Assembly: GCF_004216775.1 (NCBI RefSeq)
Contig: NZ_SGXF01000004.1
Location: 186,001-250,000 of the forward strand
Reading direction: 5' to 3'
Source: Cuneatibacter caecimuris
GTDB lineage: Bacteria > Bacillota > Clostridia > Lachnospirales > Lachnospiraceae
DNA: 64,000 nucleotides
The position numbers and the translations under genes were made by a program. The notes under the pieces were generated by a model that saw only the letters and a program-made list of their open reading frames with translations, searched no databases and was not told the origin of the DNA. Below, piece by piece: positions 17,839-32,500 of the stretch; position 1 is the first letter of the stretch, and each line of letters opens with the position of its first letter.

Positions 17839-18392
17839 TTGGAAGTGATGACAGGAACAGTAGGAATGCTGGCTGCAGCGGCCGCGGAAGAAGGACGTCT
17901 TTTCGGCCTGGATCCGCAGCTGCTTCATGACGCAGTTCTGCTGGGCATCAATATATTTATTCTGTTTCTGATTCTTTCTTATCTGCTGTTCAACCCTGCG
18001 CGGGAAATGCTGAAGAAGCGCCGCGAAGGAATCCAGTCAGATCTGGAACATGCGGAGAAGGTGAATGCGGACGCTTTGGCGATGAAACAGGAATATGAAG
18101 CCAGGCTGACGGATATCCATAAGGAAGAAGAGCAGATTTTGAGCCAGGCCAGACGGCAGGCTAAGCTGCAGGAAGCAGAGATAATCAGCGCAGCCAGAGA
18201 AGAAGCTGTGCTGATCAAAGACAGGGCCCGTGCTGATATTGCGCTGGAGCGCAAGAAGGCGATGGACGAAATGAAGAAAGAAATGATTTCTGTCGCATCC
18301 CTGATGGCCGGAAAGGTAGTTTCCGCCCAGATCAATACAGAGGTGCAGGATACGCTGGTGGAAGAGACGCTGAAGGAGATAGGTGAGGACAC

Positions 18393-18408
<16 letters not shown>
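17839..18408 (+). CDS. atpF: F-type ATP synthase subunit b
   Basis: 189 residues. One transmembrane helix (about 33-52) is followed by a long charged coiled coil that forms the peripheral stalk. The likely start is TTG at 17839, eight bases after AGGAGG; the first ATG at 17848 is too far from the ribosome site. The 3' end overlaps atpH by 16 bases. Confidence 0.93.
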
Positions 18409-20476
<2,068 letters not shown>

Positions 20477-20489
20477 GAGGTAACAGTTT

Positions 20490-21425
20490 ATGGCCTCAAT
20501 GAGAGACATCAAACGGAGAAGGAGCAGCATCCAGAGTACGGAGCAGATTACAAAGGCCATGAAACTGGTGGCGACGGTGAAGCTGCAGAAGGCAAGATCA
20601 AAGGCTGAACACTCCAGACCATATTCCCGCTTTATGTATAGCACGATCGCTTCTATGCTCACCAGAGCCGGGAGCATACGCCATCCTTACCTGCAGTCAG
20701 GAGGAGAAGGGAAAAAGGCAGTGATTGTGATTACGGCGAACAGAGGTCTGGCAGGAGGCTATAATAATAATGTGGTCCGGCTGGTGCTGGACAGTGGGAT
20801 TTCCAGGGAGGAAATGGAAATTTATGCTGTGGGCCGTAAAGGCAGGGAGTCCCTGGAACGGCGGGGCTATCATGTGGCGGAGGATGATTCCGACGTTATC
20901 AATGAGCCGCTTTACAAGGATGCGATGGAGATCGGAGGGCGTTTGCTGAAAGCTTATGCGGACGGGGAAGTCAGCGAGATTTATCTGGCGTACACAAGCT
21001 TTAAAAATACGGTAAGCCATATTCCCACATTTATGAAGCTGCTGCCTTTGGAAGTAGAAAAAGGCGGAACCGAAGGAGCTGACGGGGCTTCCATGAAGAT
21101 GACGGGGGCGGATATGATCGGAGCGGATTCCATGACCGAGGAAGAGCAGGCCACAGGCCGTCTGACGCCCATGAACTTCGAACCTGATGCAGAGGACGCG
21201 CTGGATGCGATTATTCCCAAATATATGACAAGCCTGATTTACGGAGCGCTGCTGGAAGCTGTGGCCAGCGAAAACGGGGCCAGGATGTCCGCAATGGACT
21301 CTGCTACCAGCAATGCAGAAGAAATGATAGAGGAACTGGGGCTGGAATACAACCGTGCAAGACAGGGCTCCATTACCCAGGAACTGACAGAGATTATTGC
21401 CGGAGCCAACGCGATAAACGGTTAA
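20490..21425 (+). CDS. atpG: F-type ATP synthase subunit gamma
   Basis: 311 residues. The N-terminal coiled coil MRDIKRRRSSIQSTEQITKA and the C-terminal helix with MDSATSNAEEMIEELGLEYN are the two family signatures; together they form the rotor shaft. A charged insertion of about 25 residues (SMKMTGADMIGADSMTEEE region, 200-225) is longer than in many homologues and probably surface exposed. Confidence 0.96.
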   Translation: MASMRDIKRRRSSIQSTEQITKAMKLVATVKLQKARSKAEHSRPYSRFMYSTIASMLTRAGSIRHPYLQSGGEGKKAVIVITANRGLAGGYNNNVVRLVLDSGISREEMEIYAVGRKGRESLERRGYHVAEDDSDVINEPLYKDAMEIGGRLLKAYADGEVSEIYLAYTSFKNTVSHIPTFMKLLPLEVEKGGTEGADGASMKMTGADMIGADSMTEEEQATGRLTPMNFEPDAEDALDAIIPKYMTSLIYGALLEAVASENGARMSAMDSATSNAEEMIEELGLEYNRARQGSITQELTEIIAGANAING

Positions 21426-22841
<1,416 letters not shown>

Positions 22842-22852
22842 GAGGGCAGAAA

Positions 22853-23266
22853 ATGGCAGAGGATAGCAAAAAATATTTCCGCCTTCAGATTATGACTCCT
22901 GAGAGGATCTTTTTTGACGGTCAGGCTGATTTTGTGGAAATGACTACCAGCGAGGGAGAGATCGGTATTTACAGGAACCATGTGCCCACAACCTGCATTC
23001 TGATGCCCGGCCCGCTGAGGATTTATGACGGAGATCAGGAGAAAACTGCCGCTGTGCACGCAGGCTTTGTGGAAATCCTCCAGGACAGCGTCAGGGTTCT
23101 TGCGGAAATTGCGGAGTGGCCGGAAGAAATTGATCTGAACCGTGCGGAAGAAGCGAGGATCAGGGCGGAGCGCCGCCTGAAGGGCGACGATCCCGATGCG
23201 AATCTGGCCCGGGCAGAGATTGCGCTGCGACGTGCGCTGACCCGCCTTGAAGTTGCGGGTAAATAG
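22853..23266 (+). CDS. atpC: F-type ATP synthase subunit epsilon
   Basis: 137 residues. An N-terminal beta sandwich (QIMTPERIFFDGQADFVEMT, GEIGIYRNHVP) is followed by a C-terminal helical hairpin ending ALRRALTRLEVAGK. Epsilon sits on the rotor and can inhibit hydrolysis. It is the last subunit gene of the operon. Confidence 0.95.
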   Translation: MAEDSKKYFRLQIMTPERIFFDGQADFVEMTTSEGEIGIYRNHVPTTCILMPGPLRIYDGDQEKTAAVHAGFVEILQDSVRVLAEIAEWPEEIDLNRAEEARIRAERRLKGDDPDANLARAEIALRRALTRLEVAGK

Positions 23267-23281
23267 GAGGAGTGAGTGAAA

Positions 23282-23470
23282 ATGAGGCTGATAAAGGCAG
23301 AGGATATGCACTGCCAGATGTGTGTGGAACGCATTGAGAAGGCTATGGATAAAGCAGGCCTTCGCTGCGAGATTTCTCTGGAAGATAAGACCGTGGCTGT
23401 GGAAGATCTGCATGTGGAAGAGGCGATAGAGATCCTTGACGACCTGGGTTTTGAGGCGATGGAAGCATGA
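23282..23470 (+). CDS. Heavy-metal-associated (HMA) domain protein
   Basis: 62 residues, a single ferredoxin-like HMA domain with the motif MHCQMC; the CxxC pair binds soft metals such as Cu(I) in this family. It fits a stand-alone copper chaperone, but no metal P-type ATPase is adjacent. The ATG at 23282 is nine bases after AGGAGG and preferred over the GTG at 23276. The gene follows atpC by 15 bases and overlaps tcdA as ATGA. Confidence 0.82.
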   Translation: MRLIKAEDMHCQMCVERIEKAMDKAGLRCEISLEDKTVAVEDLHVEEAIEILDDLGFEAMEA

Positions 23471-24174
23471 CAGAGGAGCGTTTTTCCAGGACCAGAAGGC
23501 TGATCGGGGAAGGGCGGCTGGAAAAACTGAAGAACGCCCGTGTTGCGGTGTTTGGAATCGGCGGTGTGGGGGGCCACGCCGCCGAAGCGCTTGTAAGAGC
23601 TGGAATCGGAAGTCTGGATTTATTTGACGCGGACGTGGTGGATGTGACAAATCTGAACCGGCAGATAGTGGCTCTTGGCAGCACTATTGGAATGCCTAAG
23701 GCAGAGGTGATGGCGGCCAGGGCCAGGGATATCAATCCGGAATGCCGGGCCCAAGCGAAAGTCTGCTTCTATGACAGATCTACAGAAAATGAGTATCCTC
23801 TGGAAGAATATGATTTTGTGGTGGATGCCATAGATACCGTGACTTCAAAGGTCCTGCTGGCCCGGAATGCCGGGGAAGCTGAAGTCCCACTGATCAGCTG
23901 CATGGGGACTGGGAATAAGCTTTATCCGGAACTGCTGCAGATCGGGGATCTCTATAAAACAAGCGTATGCCCTCTCGCGAGGGTGATGCGGAAGCTGTGC
24001 AAAGAAGCGGGTATAAAAAAACTTCCGGTGGTATATTCCACAGAGCTTCCGATAACGCCGGCAGAAGGTTCGGAAAGGACGCCTGCAAGTATTTCCTTTG
24101 TGCCCCCGGTTGCAGGGATGATGCTGGCAGGGTTTGTAGTGCGAAATCTGATCGGGGAGCGGAGAAAATCCTGA
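23467..24174 (+). CDS. tcdA: tRNA threonylcarbamoyladenosine dehydratase (ThiF/E1-like)
   Basis: 235 residues. The ATP-binding motif GIGGVGGHAAEALVRAGIG, DVVDVTNLNRQ and the SCMGTGNKLYP stretch match TcdA, the E1-like enzyme that cyclises t6A to ct6A at tRNA position 37. It lacks the catalytic C-terminal part of ubiquitin-type E1 enzymes, as usual. It overlaps the HMA gene by ATGA and appears co-transcribed with the atp genes. A Sua5 protein, which starts t6A synthesis, is encoded at 52.3 kb. Confidence 0.88.
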   Translation: MTEERFSRTRRLIGEGRLEKLKNARVAVFGIGGVGGHAAEALVRAGIGSLDLFDADVVDVTNLNRQIVALGSTIGMPKAEVMAARARDINPECRAQAKVCFYDRSTENEYPLEEYDFVVDAIDTVTSKVLLARNAGEAEVPLISCMGTGNKLYPELLQIGDLYKTSVCPLARVMRKLCKEAGIKKLPVVYSTELPITPAEGSERTPASISFVPPVAGMMLAGFVVRNLIGERRKS

Positions 24175-24274
24175 TGTTATAAATGCGGGCGGAAACGGGC
24201 GGTATCATTGGTGGATTTCCGCGGGGGCCTCTTGTATACTTATCATATACTATAAAGCACAGGAGGTTAAGCTG

Positions 24275-24727
24275 ATGAGTTTAGGAAACAGTTTATTTAA
24301 TGCCCGAAAAAAGAGCGGAATGTCTCAGGAGGAGGTAGCGGAACGGCTGGGGGTGAGCAGGCAGACCATCTCCAAATGGGAACTGGGCGAAACCCTTCCG
24401 GATATCCGGCAATCCAAGAAATTATCCACGCTGTACCATCTTACCCTGGACGAACTGATTGATTTTGATCTGGAACTGAAAGAGATCGAAGAGGTGATTG
24501 AAAAAACCAGCGAAGAGAAGCAGAAGAAGATTGACTGGGCAAAAGTGTGGGGCAAGAGATACCCGATATTAACAACATACCAGGATCAGGTGGATGCGGA
24601 AAGCTATAAAGTAAAGCTGCAGGAAATGCTTGACAGTCTTAAAGTGAAATATGGCTACAGCAATGAGGATTCGTTTCTGGTGCTAAAGGACATATTGGCC
24701 CGGATTTGGAACGGCTCACAAAGATAA
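24275..24727 (+). CDS. XRE family helix-turn-helix regulator
   Basis: 150 residues. The N-terminal HTH is classical: LFNARKKSGMSQEEVAERLG then VSRQTISKWELGETLPD. The remaining 85 residues are charged and helical with no recognised domain (KEIEEVIEKTSEEKQKKIDW). AGGAGG precedes the ATG. It is convergent with the small membrane protein at 24786, with which it shares a terminator; targets are unknown. Confidence 0.85.
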   Translation: MSLGNSLFNARKKSGMSQEEVAERLGVSRQTISKWELGETLPDIRQSKKLSTLYHLTLDELIDFDLELKEIEEVIEKTSEEKQKKIDWAKVWGKRYPILTTYQDQVDAESYKVKLQEMLDSLKVKYGYSNEDSFLVLKDILARIWNGSQR

Positions 24728-24771
24728 TGGGATAAAACATAATTACACGTGATTCCAAAAAGGTGTGGTTT

Positions 24772-24801
24772 AAAGACAGGCTGGACTAAAGGCCTGTCTT
24801 T
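24772..24801. terminator. Bidirectional terminator between convergent genes
   Basis: AAAGACAGGC (24772-24781) pairs perfectly with GCCTGTCTTT (24792-24801) over a 10-base loop, with T-runs on both sides. It overlaps the stop codon of the minus-strand gene. Confidence 0.75.
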
Positions 24802-25121
24802 TTATATTTCTTTTCAATCACAAGAGAATATACTGCCATGGCGACGATGGTTTCAATCATGATACCCAGGACAGATAAAAGGATCCAAGGTGAATTCTGC
24901 CCTGATATTAAGGGTATTCCCAGGATTGCAAATACAATCCCAAAAGTACAGAATAATTTCCCCACGGCCCTGTTGTATTTTTTTATGTCAGTTACCTCAA
25001 ATACTTTTGCATTGGCCCAGAATCCCAACGGCTTTTTTGCAAAAAAACCGTATACGCCAAGACAGACGAACATGCATCCACATAATATCCATATAACAAA
25101 TCCGATTATATTTCCTTCCAT
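24786..25121 (-). CDS. Small membrane protein of unknown function
   Basis: 111 residues with three predicted transmembrane helices (IIGFVIWILCGCMFVCLGVY, LFCTFGIVFAILGIPLI, ILLSVLGIMIETIVAMAV). The segment KKPLGFWANAKVFEV then KKYNRAVGKL resembles small conserved membrane proteins of Clostridia in the DUF3784/SdpI neighbourhood, but the assignment is weak. It lies 21 bases after the LacI gene on the same strand and may share its transcript. Confidence 0.65.
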   Translation of the reverse strand: MEGNIIGFVIWILCGCMFVCLGVYGFFAKKPLGFWANAKVFEVTDIKKYNRAVGKLFCTFGIVFAILGIPLISGQNSPWILLSVLGIMIETIVAMAVYSLVIEKKYKKTGL

Positions 25122-25142
25122 TTACATACTCCTTTACGATAA

Positions 25143-26189
25143 TCAGAAACGCCGTCTTCCCAGGTGAATCCCGCAGCTCTCCCGCACTACAAGAGTCGCT
25201 TCCATGACCTGAGCGATGGGAGATGCCGAAGCGTCAGACCGCAGCAGGACCTGAATGGCATGCTGGGCAGTTTTTTCCGGATAGAGATCAATGGTGGTCA
25301 GGGGAGGAGCGGTATAAGCGGCAAAAAAGATATTGTCGCAGCCAATGACGGCCATATCATCGGGAAGCCGCAGCCCGGCTTTGTGAAGCTGCTGGATTGC
25401 GCCTATGGCGACCAGATCGTTAAAACAGAGCAGCGCCGTGGGGCGGCGGCCGGCAGGCAGGGAAGAGAGCATCTGCAGGACAGCCAGCGCGCCGGAATTC
25501 GCGTCATACCCTCCTCCCAGAAAATAGTCTGGGGGATAGTCCAGTCCGCAAAGGGCCAGAGAATCCAAAAACGATTTTCCGCGGAGAGTGGAGGAGGGGG
25601 ACAGGGCAGGACCTCCTAAAAAGGCTATCCTGGTGTGCCCCAGGTTGTACAAATGCCTCACGGCCTGCTCGATTGCAGAGGAAAGGTCATTGTGAAAGCA
25701 GAGGCAGCCTAAATCTGCAATGGGAGTGCACAGCGCCACCACCGGCATATAATTCTGCAGCATTGCCACCGCCTTGCGCAGAGGAGGGATTTCGGGATCA
25801 GAAAAGCTGCCTGTCAATAAAACCCCGGCAAGCCTTCGGTGGATCAGCTGATCAACCAGGTCCTGTTTAATCAGGCTGCCTCCTGTGGAAAGCTGGTGCA
25901 GCCAGGTGGAGTATCCCTGCTCCTGCGCAGCCTCATTGGCGGCGGAAAAAAGAGCGGAGTAGTAGGGGTTGTTGACAGTGGGCATCACAATTCCGATGGT
26001 ATTGTTTTTTCCCTGATCCAGATGCTGGGCCATCATGCTGGGGAGATAATGATACCTGTCCGTCACTTCCAGCACTTTCGCGCGGAGCGCGGAGCTTACA
26101 TTAGGGTGTCCTGACAGCACCCGGGAAACAGAAGAGGCCGATACTCCAGCTTCTTTTGCGATATCATATATTGTAATATGTTCTTTCAT
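25143..26189 (-). CDS. LacI family transcriptional repressor
   Basis: 348 residues. The N-terminal HTH, TIYDIAKEAGVSASSVSRVL with hinge helix SALRAKVLEV, is typical of LacI/GalR proteins. The periplasmic-binding-like effector domain starts TIGIVMPTVNNPYY and ends with the VVRESCGIHLG signature. The ATG at 26189 follows GGAG; a longer in-frame form is unsupported. It is divergent from the 2908-residue surface protein and is its likely regulator. Two near-palindromic AAGCGGTT sites lie between the genes. The inducer is probably a sugar, not identifiable from sequence. Confidence 0.92.
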   Translation of the reverse strand: MKEHITIYDIAKEAGVSASSVSRVLSGHPNVSSALRAKVLEVTDRYHYLPSMMAQHLDQGKNNTIGIVMPTVNNPYYSALFSAANEAAQEQGYSTWLHQLSTGGSLIKQDLVDQLIHRRLAGVLLTGSFSDPEIPPLRKAVAMLQNYMPVVALCTPIADLGCLCFHNDLSSAIEQAVRHLYNLGHTRIAFLGGPALSPSSTLRGKSFLDSLALCGLDYPPDYFLGGGYDANSGALAVLQMLSSLPAGRRPTALLCFNDLVAIGAIQQLHKAGLRLPDDMAVIGCDNIFFAAYTAPPLTTIDLYPEKTAQHAIQVLLRSDASASPIAQVMEATLVVRESCGIHLGRRRF

Positions 26190-26296
26190 ACACAGTCTCC
26201 TCTTCTGAAGGTCTTTCAATATAATTGTTAAAGCTATTATAGCGGATAAAATCAATTCTTTCCACAGAAATTTTTTTAAAATAATCCTGGTGATAT

Positions 26297-26310
26297 TGAA
26301 AGCGGTTGCA
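26297..26310. promoter_or_regulatory. Putative LacI-family or CcpA operator, upstream site
   Basis: TGAAAGCGGTTGCA matches the catabolite-responsive consensus TGWAANCGNTNWCA with one mismatch. It shares the AAGCGGTT core with sites at 26415 and 8072. It lies about 55 bases upstream of the -35 of the giant gene. Confidence 0.55.
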
Positions 26311-26355
26311 ACAGGCAGAAAAGATAAATATTACATACAATGTTAAAAAAACACA

Positions 26356-26384
26356 TGTACAGTAAGGTTAAGAATAGATATAAT
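26356..26384 (+). promoter_or_regulatory. Promoter of the 2908-residue protein
   Basis: TGTACA (26356-26361) and a perfect TATAAT (26379-26384) are spaced 17 bp. The predicted start near 26391 gives a leader of about 115 bases containing the second operator. This 315-bp intergenic region otherwise shows nothing but AT-rich sequence and the LacI promoter. Confidence 0.55.
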
Positions 26385-26414
26385 GTTCTTAAGAAAAAAC
26401 ATAATAAAGATCGC

Positions 26415-26428
26415 TGGAAGCGGTTCCA
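26415..26428. promoter_or_regulatory. Putative LacI-family operator, downstream site
   Basis: TGGAAGCGGTTCCA has perfect TGGAA/TTCCA arms around GCGG. Its centre is 118 bp from the upstream site. The two sites bracket the promoter, so looping or roadblock repression is possible. Confidence 0.6.
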
Positions 26429-26504
26429 AAGAAAAAGAACAAATTTTCAGCGTCTTTCCTGCCGCAAATGGATGCTGCAGGAATAATAAAAAGGAGGGAA
26501 TTTT

Positions 26505-29500
26505 ATGAGGCAAGCAGGAAGACGTATTTTGAGCATGCTTCTGGTTCTGGGAATGGTTCTGGGCAGTCTGGGACAAGGCTATACCGTTTCAGCTGACGAA
26601 ATCAGCGTTACACAGATTTCTGAACAGACACAGACCCCGGATTCCACAAAAGAATCTCAAAGTACATCCGTCCCGGGGGGACAGTCGGAGACGGAAACAG
26701 ACCCTACAGAAGAGGCAGAAACAACTGAGCCGGAAAGCACAGAGTCCCAGGGAACGGCAGTTTCTCCAGAGGAAGGGACTGTCAAGGAAGGCCCGCAGTT
26801 GTTCAATGCGGAACAGACCAGCACTCATATCGCTACATATTTGGGTAAAACGCCTGTATTAGACGGCGTCGTCTGGGCTTCTGATGTGGAAGACGATATG
26901 TTTTCAAAGGCATTTTCCACAGTTCAGATCAAAGATACTGCAGGAACAGTTTATACTGTGGAAGTCGTTCCTGAAAATCTGGTTTACTTTATTGATTCAG
27001 GAACCGGAACAGACTGGAAAACCATCATGGCCGGCACCAGCGACGCAGGCGCGGCCAGGAATCTGGTTTCCGAGGCTTATGCTGCAGTAAAGGCCCTGGC
27101 AGGAGACTCGCTGCTGAATGAGGTTTCAGATCAGGCATATGTGAGCGGAAAGTCCTGGGGGATTGGCTATGTAAGCGGCGGTACGAATAAAAGGGCCGAC
27201 CCGATTCAGACATATTGGAATAATAATGTGGCGCCGGCGGACGGCAGCACCATAACAAATAAATTTGCTGCGGGCCTGCGCGCCAGTAACAACACGAATT
27301 TCGAATACTATCTGACGCTGGAAGCGGGAACTTATACCTTGACCACGGGGTTCCATGAATTTTACAATGGCAACCATAATCGGGGAATGGTTCCTAAACT
27401 GTATGACGGGGAAACACTGATCGCCACGCTGGATTCTGTTTCCATGTCCAACAACGCTAATTCTTCAGCCGCGCCGGATATGGTATCCAGCAGCACCTTT
27501 ACATTAGAGAAAACAACGCTGGTAAAAGTTCATTATGAAAAGACCAGCGGTGAAAATGGTTCTATGAACTGGCTGGCGGTGAGCAAGGGGGAGATACCGG
27601 TTCAGCTGGACAGAAGCGCGCTGCGGACTGCTATCAGAAAAGCGGAAGCCCTGGGCGACCTGAGCCAGTACGCGTCTCACAGCAGAAACGTGGTGAGCAA
27701 TGCGCTGGACAATGCCAGGAAGCTGTATGACGGAAAGATTTCGGGGGCCGTGCAGGGACAGCTGGATATGGCTGCAAAATCACTGAGTACAATCTGCGAT
27801 AACGTAACATTAAAGGAGGAAGATCCCGGGCGCTATTCATCCGTTCCGGTGAGCCAGACCTGGCTGGACACAGAAGGCGATCCCATTCAGGCTCATGGCG
27901 GCGGGTTTCTGCAACAGATGGATTCGGATGGAACCCCGATCTACTACTGGGTAGGAGAGGACAAGACCCATGATTCCTCCAACTTCAATGGAGTCAACCT
28001 ATATTCCTCTAAGGATTTGCTGAACTGGACCTACCGCAGTACAATTCTGCAGCCGGATTATGAAAATCCCGGGCTGAATACGAATAAAGTGGAACGTCCG
28101 AAGCTGATCTATAATGAAAAGACACAGACCTATGTATTGTATGGACACTGGGAGGATGCCAGCGGCTATTCTTCCAGCCAGATCTGCGTGGCAACCAGCA
28201 AGACAGTGGACGGCCAGTATACATTCCTGGGCCATTGGCGCCCTGGGGCGGATGCGGATCACCGCAACTGGAGAGCAACCAGCAACGGAAATTACTTTGA
28301 CGGAACAGGAGAGGAAATCAGTGATTACAGCGACGAGGCTGTATGGGGAACTGGTTCCAGAGACTTTACGCTGTATTCTGACGGAACAGAGGCTTATCTG
28401 GTTTCTGCGCAGAACGGCACCGTGATGCGGATTTACAGGCTGAAGGGCGATTTCACGGATGTGGACCCTTCTATGACCTACCAGCTGTTTGACGGCGGCA
28501 GAAGAGAAGCGCCGGCTCTGGTAAAGTCGGGAGAATACTATTATATGATCTCTTCAGGACAGTCAGGATGGCTGCCCAACCAGACCCGCTACTCCTATAC
28601 AAAAGATATCACGGATCCGGATTCCTGGGCGGTAGAGGAAGGAACGCAATACCCCATCGGGTGCCTGGGAAACAATGTAACTTTTTACAGCCAGCCTACA
28701 AACATTATGGCGGTAACAGGCAGTGAAGGGACCAGCTATGTATATATGGGAGACCATTGGAATTCCAAAAAGCTGGGTTCCTCTACCTATGTCTGGTTGC
28801 CGCTGACGATTGACGACAGCAAAGGCGCGCCGGTTATGACTATGGACTATCAGTCCGGATGGTCCCTGGACGTGGCCACGGGCAAGGTGGTGGCGCCGCA
28901 GAATACATTGATATCTGAAGGCAAGCCTGCATTTTCCGATGCGAAGGAACAGGATGCGGAACATGGGATTTCAGTGGCTAACGACGGAAATTACTTCAAT
29001 ACCAAGGTGAGCGGGGACAGCAGTTCCTACTTTAAGCCGGTGACCCAGGCAGGGGGCACAGACGCCAAGGTTCCCTTTACTTATGGGATCGACCTGGAAG
29101 GAACTTATGACCTTTCCCGCATCGACCTGAGCTTCCGCTGTTATAATGGCTCTGAGGCTTATTACCAGTATACGGTGGATGTGAGCAATGATAAAGTAAA
29201 CTGGAATCCCGTAGTGGATGCCGGCAATAATAAGGAGGTTGGATTCACCACACATAGCCTGGAAGGAACAACCGCACGGTATGTGCGCATTTCCGTGAGC
29301 AAGGTTCTCCGCGCGGATAATAACAGCTCCGCATCCTGGGCGGCCGGCCTGGTAGAAATGCAGGTGTACGGCGAAGAAGCCAGAATAGAGCTGAAAGAGG
29401 GCTCCGGGCTCACAGCGCAGGCATTTAAAATCGCCGGAGAGGAAGCGGTAAACAATGTCCTGCTCAAATGGGAAAGAGACAATATCGCGACGGAATACCG

Positions 29501-32500
29501 CATCTACCGTGCAGCCAGCGAGGCGGAACTGGTTTCTGCAGAGCCTGTAGCTGTAGCTGGAGATGTGAACAACTATACGCTGTACGGACTGGATGCCGCA
29601 GACGGCACATGGTACTACCAGGTGCGCGGCTATAATGGCGGGGAAGTGACCAGCGAGACAGTAACGGCGCGGGCCGATACATATGCAAAGCTGCCGGCTG
29701 GCATGAGCGTAACGGACGGCTGGAGCAGCGGCTGGACAAATGCAGCGGACAGCGGTTCAGCTGTTGCAGCAGAAAATACAGCGGTTTTGTCCAGCGAAAG
29801 CGGCTGGACCACCAAACTGACCAGAACAGGCACAGCGGCCCTTTTGTATTCCACAAATGATGCTACCGGTGAGACAGTTACCTATCTGGATGCTTCAGAG
29901 GCGGCTACCGCTGAAAAGTATCCTGAACTGGCTGACTGCAAATTTGAATCTGTCAGCTGGCTTGACAAGGGCGGGCGCAAGATTATCTGGGCCCACTATG
30001 AAAAGTCCCAGGGGTACTCCACAGGCGCTTTGGTAATGTTTTCCTTTGTGCCCGGAGATGCGGGAAGCCTTCGGTATTCCGGACTGGTTCTGCCCAATGG
30101 AACCCATGCCCGGGACAAGAGCATCTTCATGGATGGCGGGAAAGCATACCTGATCGCGGCGGGCAATGAAGAAGGTGAAAGCGCCAACAGGACCATCTAT
30201 ATCCACCAGCTCACCTCAGACTGGGAGGCTGTGGATACCGAAGCCGGCGTAATTGCCAAAGTATTTGAGGGCGGTTTCCGCGAAGCGCCAGTGGTGATTA
30301 AGGATCAGGGCATCTATTATATGTTTGCCTCTCAGGCGGCGGGCTGGCTGCCCAGCAAAACTGCTTATATTTCAGCCACCAGCCTGGAAGGGCCCTGGAG
30401 CGAGGAAGCCTATCCGGCGGACGCATCCTCATTTTCCTGTCAGACCAATGGCAGCTGGAGCAAAAACGGAAATCATCTGCTCACCGGCTCCCGCTGGTGG
30501 AGGTCAGAGAACTCCGGAAGCAGTACGGTGATGCCGCTGCAGCTGAACAATGGATTTGCTACCGCCACATTCTTTGAAAAGGTTTACCGGAACGAGAGTA
30601 CCGGCGTAATTATACCGGAACTGAGCGGAAAGAATTTGTCTCAGGGAAAAACAGCAACAATGAAGTCTTCCGGGAATACGGCAGACGCGTCAAAGACAGT
30701 GGACGGCGATTATAATACTATGGCTGAAGGAACTTCCAGCACAGGGACTACGGAATGGGTAGTGGATCTGGAAGAGAAGAGCACCTTAAAGGGAATCCAG
30801 ATTTCCTGGTATCTGATTAAGGGCTCTGAACCTTACTATCCATACAAAGTATACGGAAGCCAGGACGGAAGCAGCTGGACAGAAATTGCAGATCATTCCG
30901 GCCTGCCTCAGAGCAATAATACCGTGGATTATGGCTTTGCCTATACGGAACTGAAAGGTAACTTCCGCTATGTGAAACTGGAAATTCTGGCGGCAATTCC
31001 TCAGAATAACCTGAACAACCGGTTCAACACTGCCCGCCTGTGGGAAGTTAAGGTGCTGGGTGCGCCTTACGATTCCAGCCAGGAAGGGGCGGCAGCGACA
31101 GGAATTGAGACCGAACTGCCGAAATTAGTGGCGGCCAGAGTTGGCCAGCCGGCTGAAAACCTGCCGGAAAAGGTCACTGTGAAATTCAGCGACAACAGCA
31201 CTAAAGAGTTTGCGGTGAACTGGGATAACGATGGAACTGCTTTTGATGAGGCCTATGTACAGAAAACTGTCACCGGAAGCATAGACTGCGAGACAGAAAG
31301 CGGCCTGCCTCTGTCCGTAAGCGTACCTGTCCTGGTGGTGCCGGACGGGCTGAAATATTATGTGGATGCGGGTACCGGAAGCGATTGGGCAAATCCTCCT
31401 GCCGGAAACGATAAAGTCAGCATCGTGACTTCTCTGGCTTATACGGCAGTAGCGGCACTCAGCGGCAGCGAACTGATCAACCAGACCTCCGACCAGATCT
31501 ATAATATGGCAGGAAAGAACAATACCTGGGGCGCTGTTGTAGGAACCCGCAGTTCCAACACCAGCAAAACAGATCCGCTGCGTTCACCTGACGGCCAGAC
31601 AGCAACTGAATTGCTGGACCCTTATGCAGTAGGCCTGCGTACCGGAAATACTTCCATCAGCTATAAGCTGGAATTGGATGAGGGCAGCTATACCCTGACG
31701 ACAGGCAGCTATGACTGGTATGGTTCCCGTACCCGTGTATTTAATCCTAAGGTTACCTACACGGATCTGGATGGAAAACAGCAGACAATTACCATGGATG
31801 CTATTGCTATGCCTGCCGATACGCTGACTGACCGCCAGTTCACTCTCCCGGCTCATACCGGTGGGATCACGCTGATCTGGGATAAGGCCAGCGGAGAAGC
31901 GCCGCTGTTCAGCTGGTTTGCAGTTTCAGAGAAAGGTACGGACGAACTGCAGAATACGCTGCGGTCGCTGATCGATCAGATTCAGGCTGACGTAAAAGCA
32001 GCTCAGGAAAATGGAACTGTGTATGCGGAGTCACCCCTTCAGCCTGGACAGTATACCGGAGCGGGAGATCCGCCGAAGGACAGCCTGAAGGATTTGAACG
32101 AGGCTATCGCAGCTGGGGAAGAGCTTCTTAAGAACCCCAGTGCAACAGCTATCAGCCTTGGCAAATGTATTGAAGAACTGAAGGATATATTTGAGAACCT
32201 GCGCACTATGCCGGGCACATATACGGATATTCCCGGCAAGGCAGGAGATGTAATTTATGCTTCCAATACCGGCCTGGCCATGCAGGCCCACGGCGGTTCC
32301 GCCACAGTGATGAAAGAAGGAACCGGCGAAGGCTGTGTAAACGTGGATCTGGACGGAGACGGACAGATCACGGAAGGAAAAACTGTATATCTGTGGTACG
32401 GTGAAAACAAGACTAATAATACGTGCCCTGTGGACGGCGTTCGCTGCTATGTTTCCACAGACTTGTACAACTGGGTAGACAGGGGGAACGTGCTGTACCT

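Noticed and set aside
26297-26310. Reading the upstream AAGCGGTT site only as a CcpA (cre) site.
   Set aside because: It fits the cre consensus with one mismatch, but the paired site at 26415 fits less well and the adjacent LacI gene is the simpler explanation; it was kept as an alternative, not as the main call.
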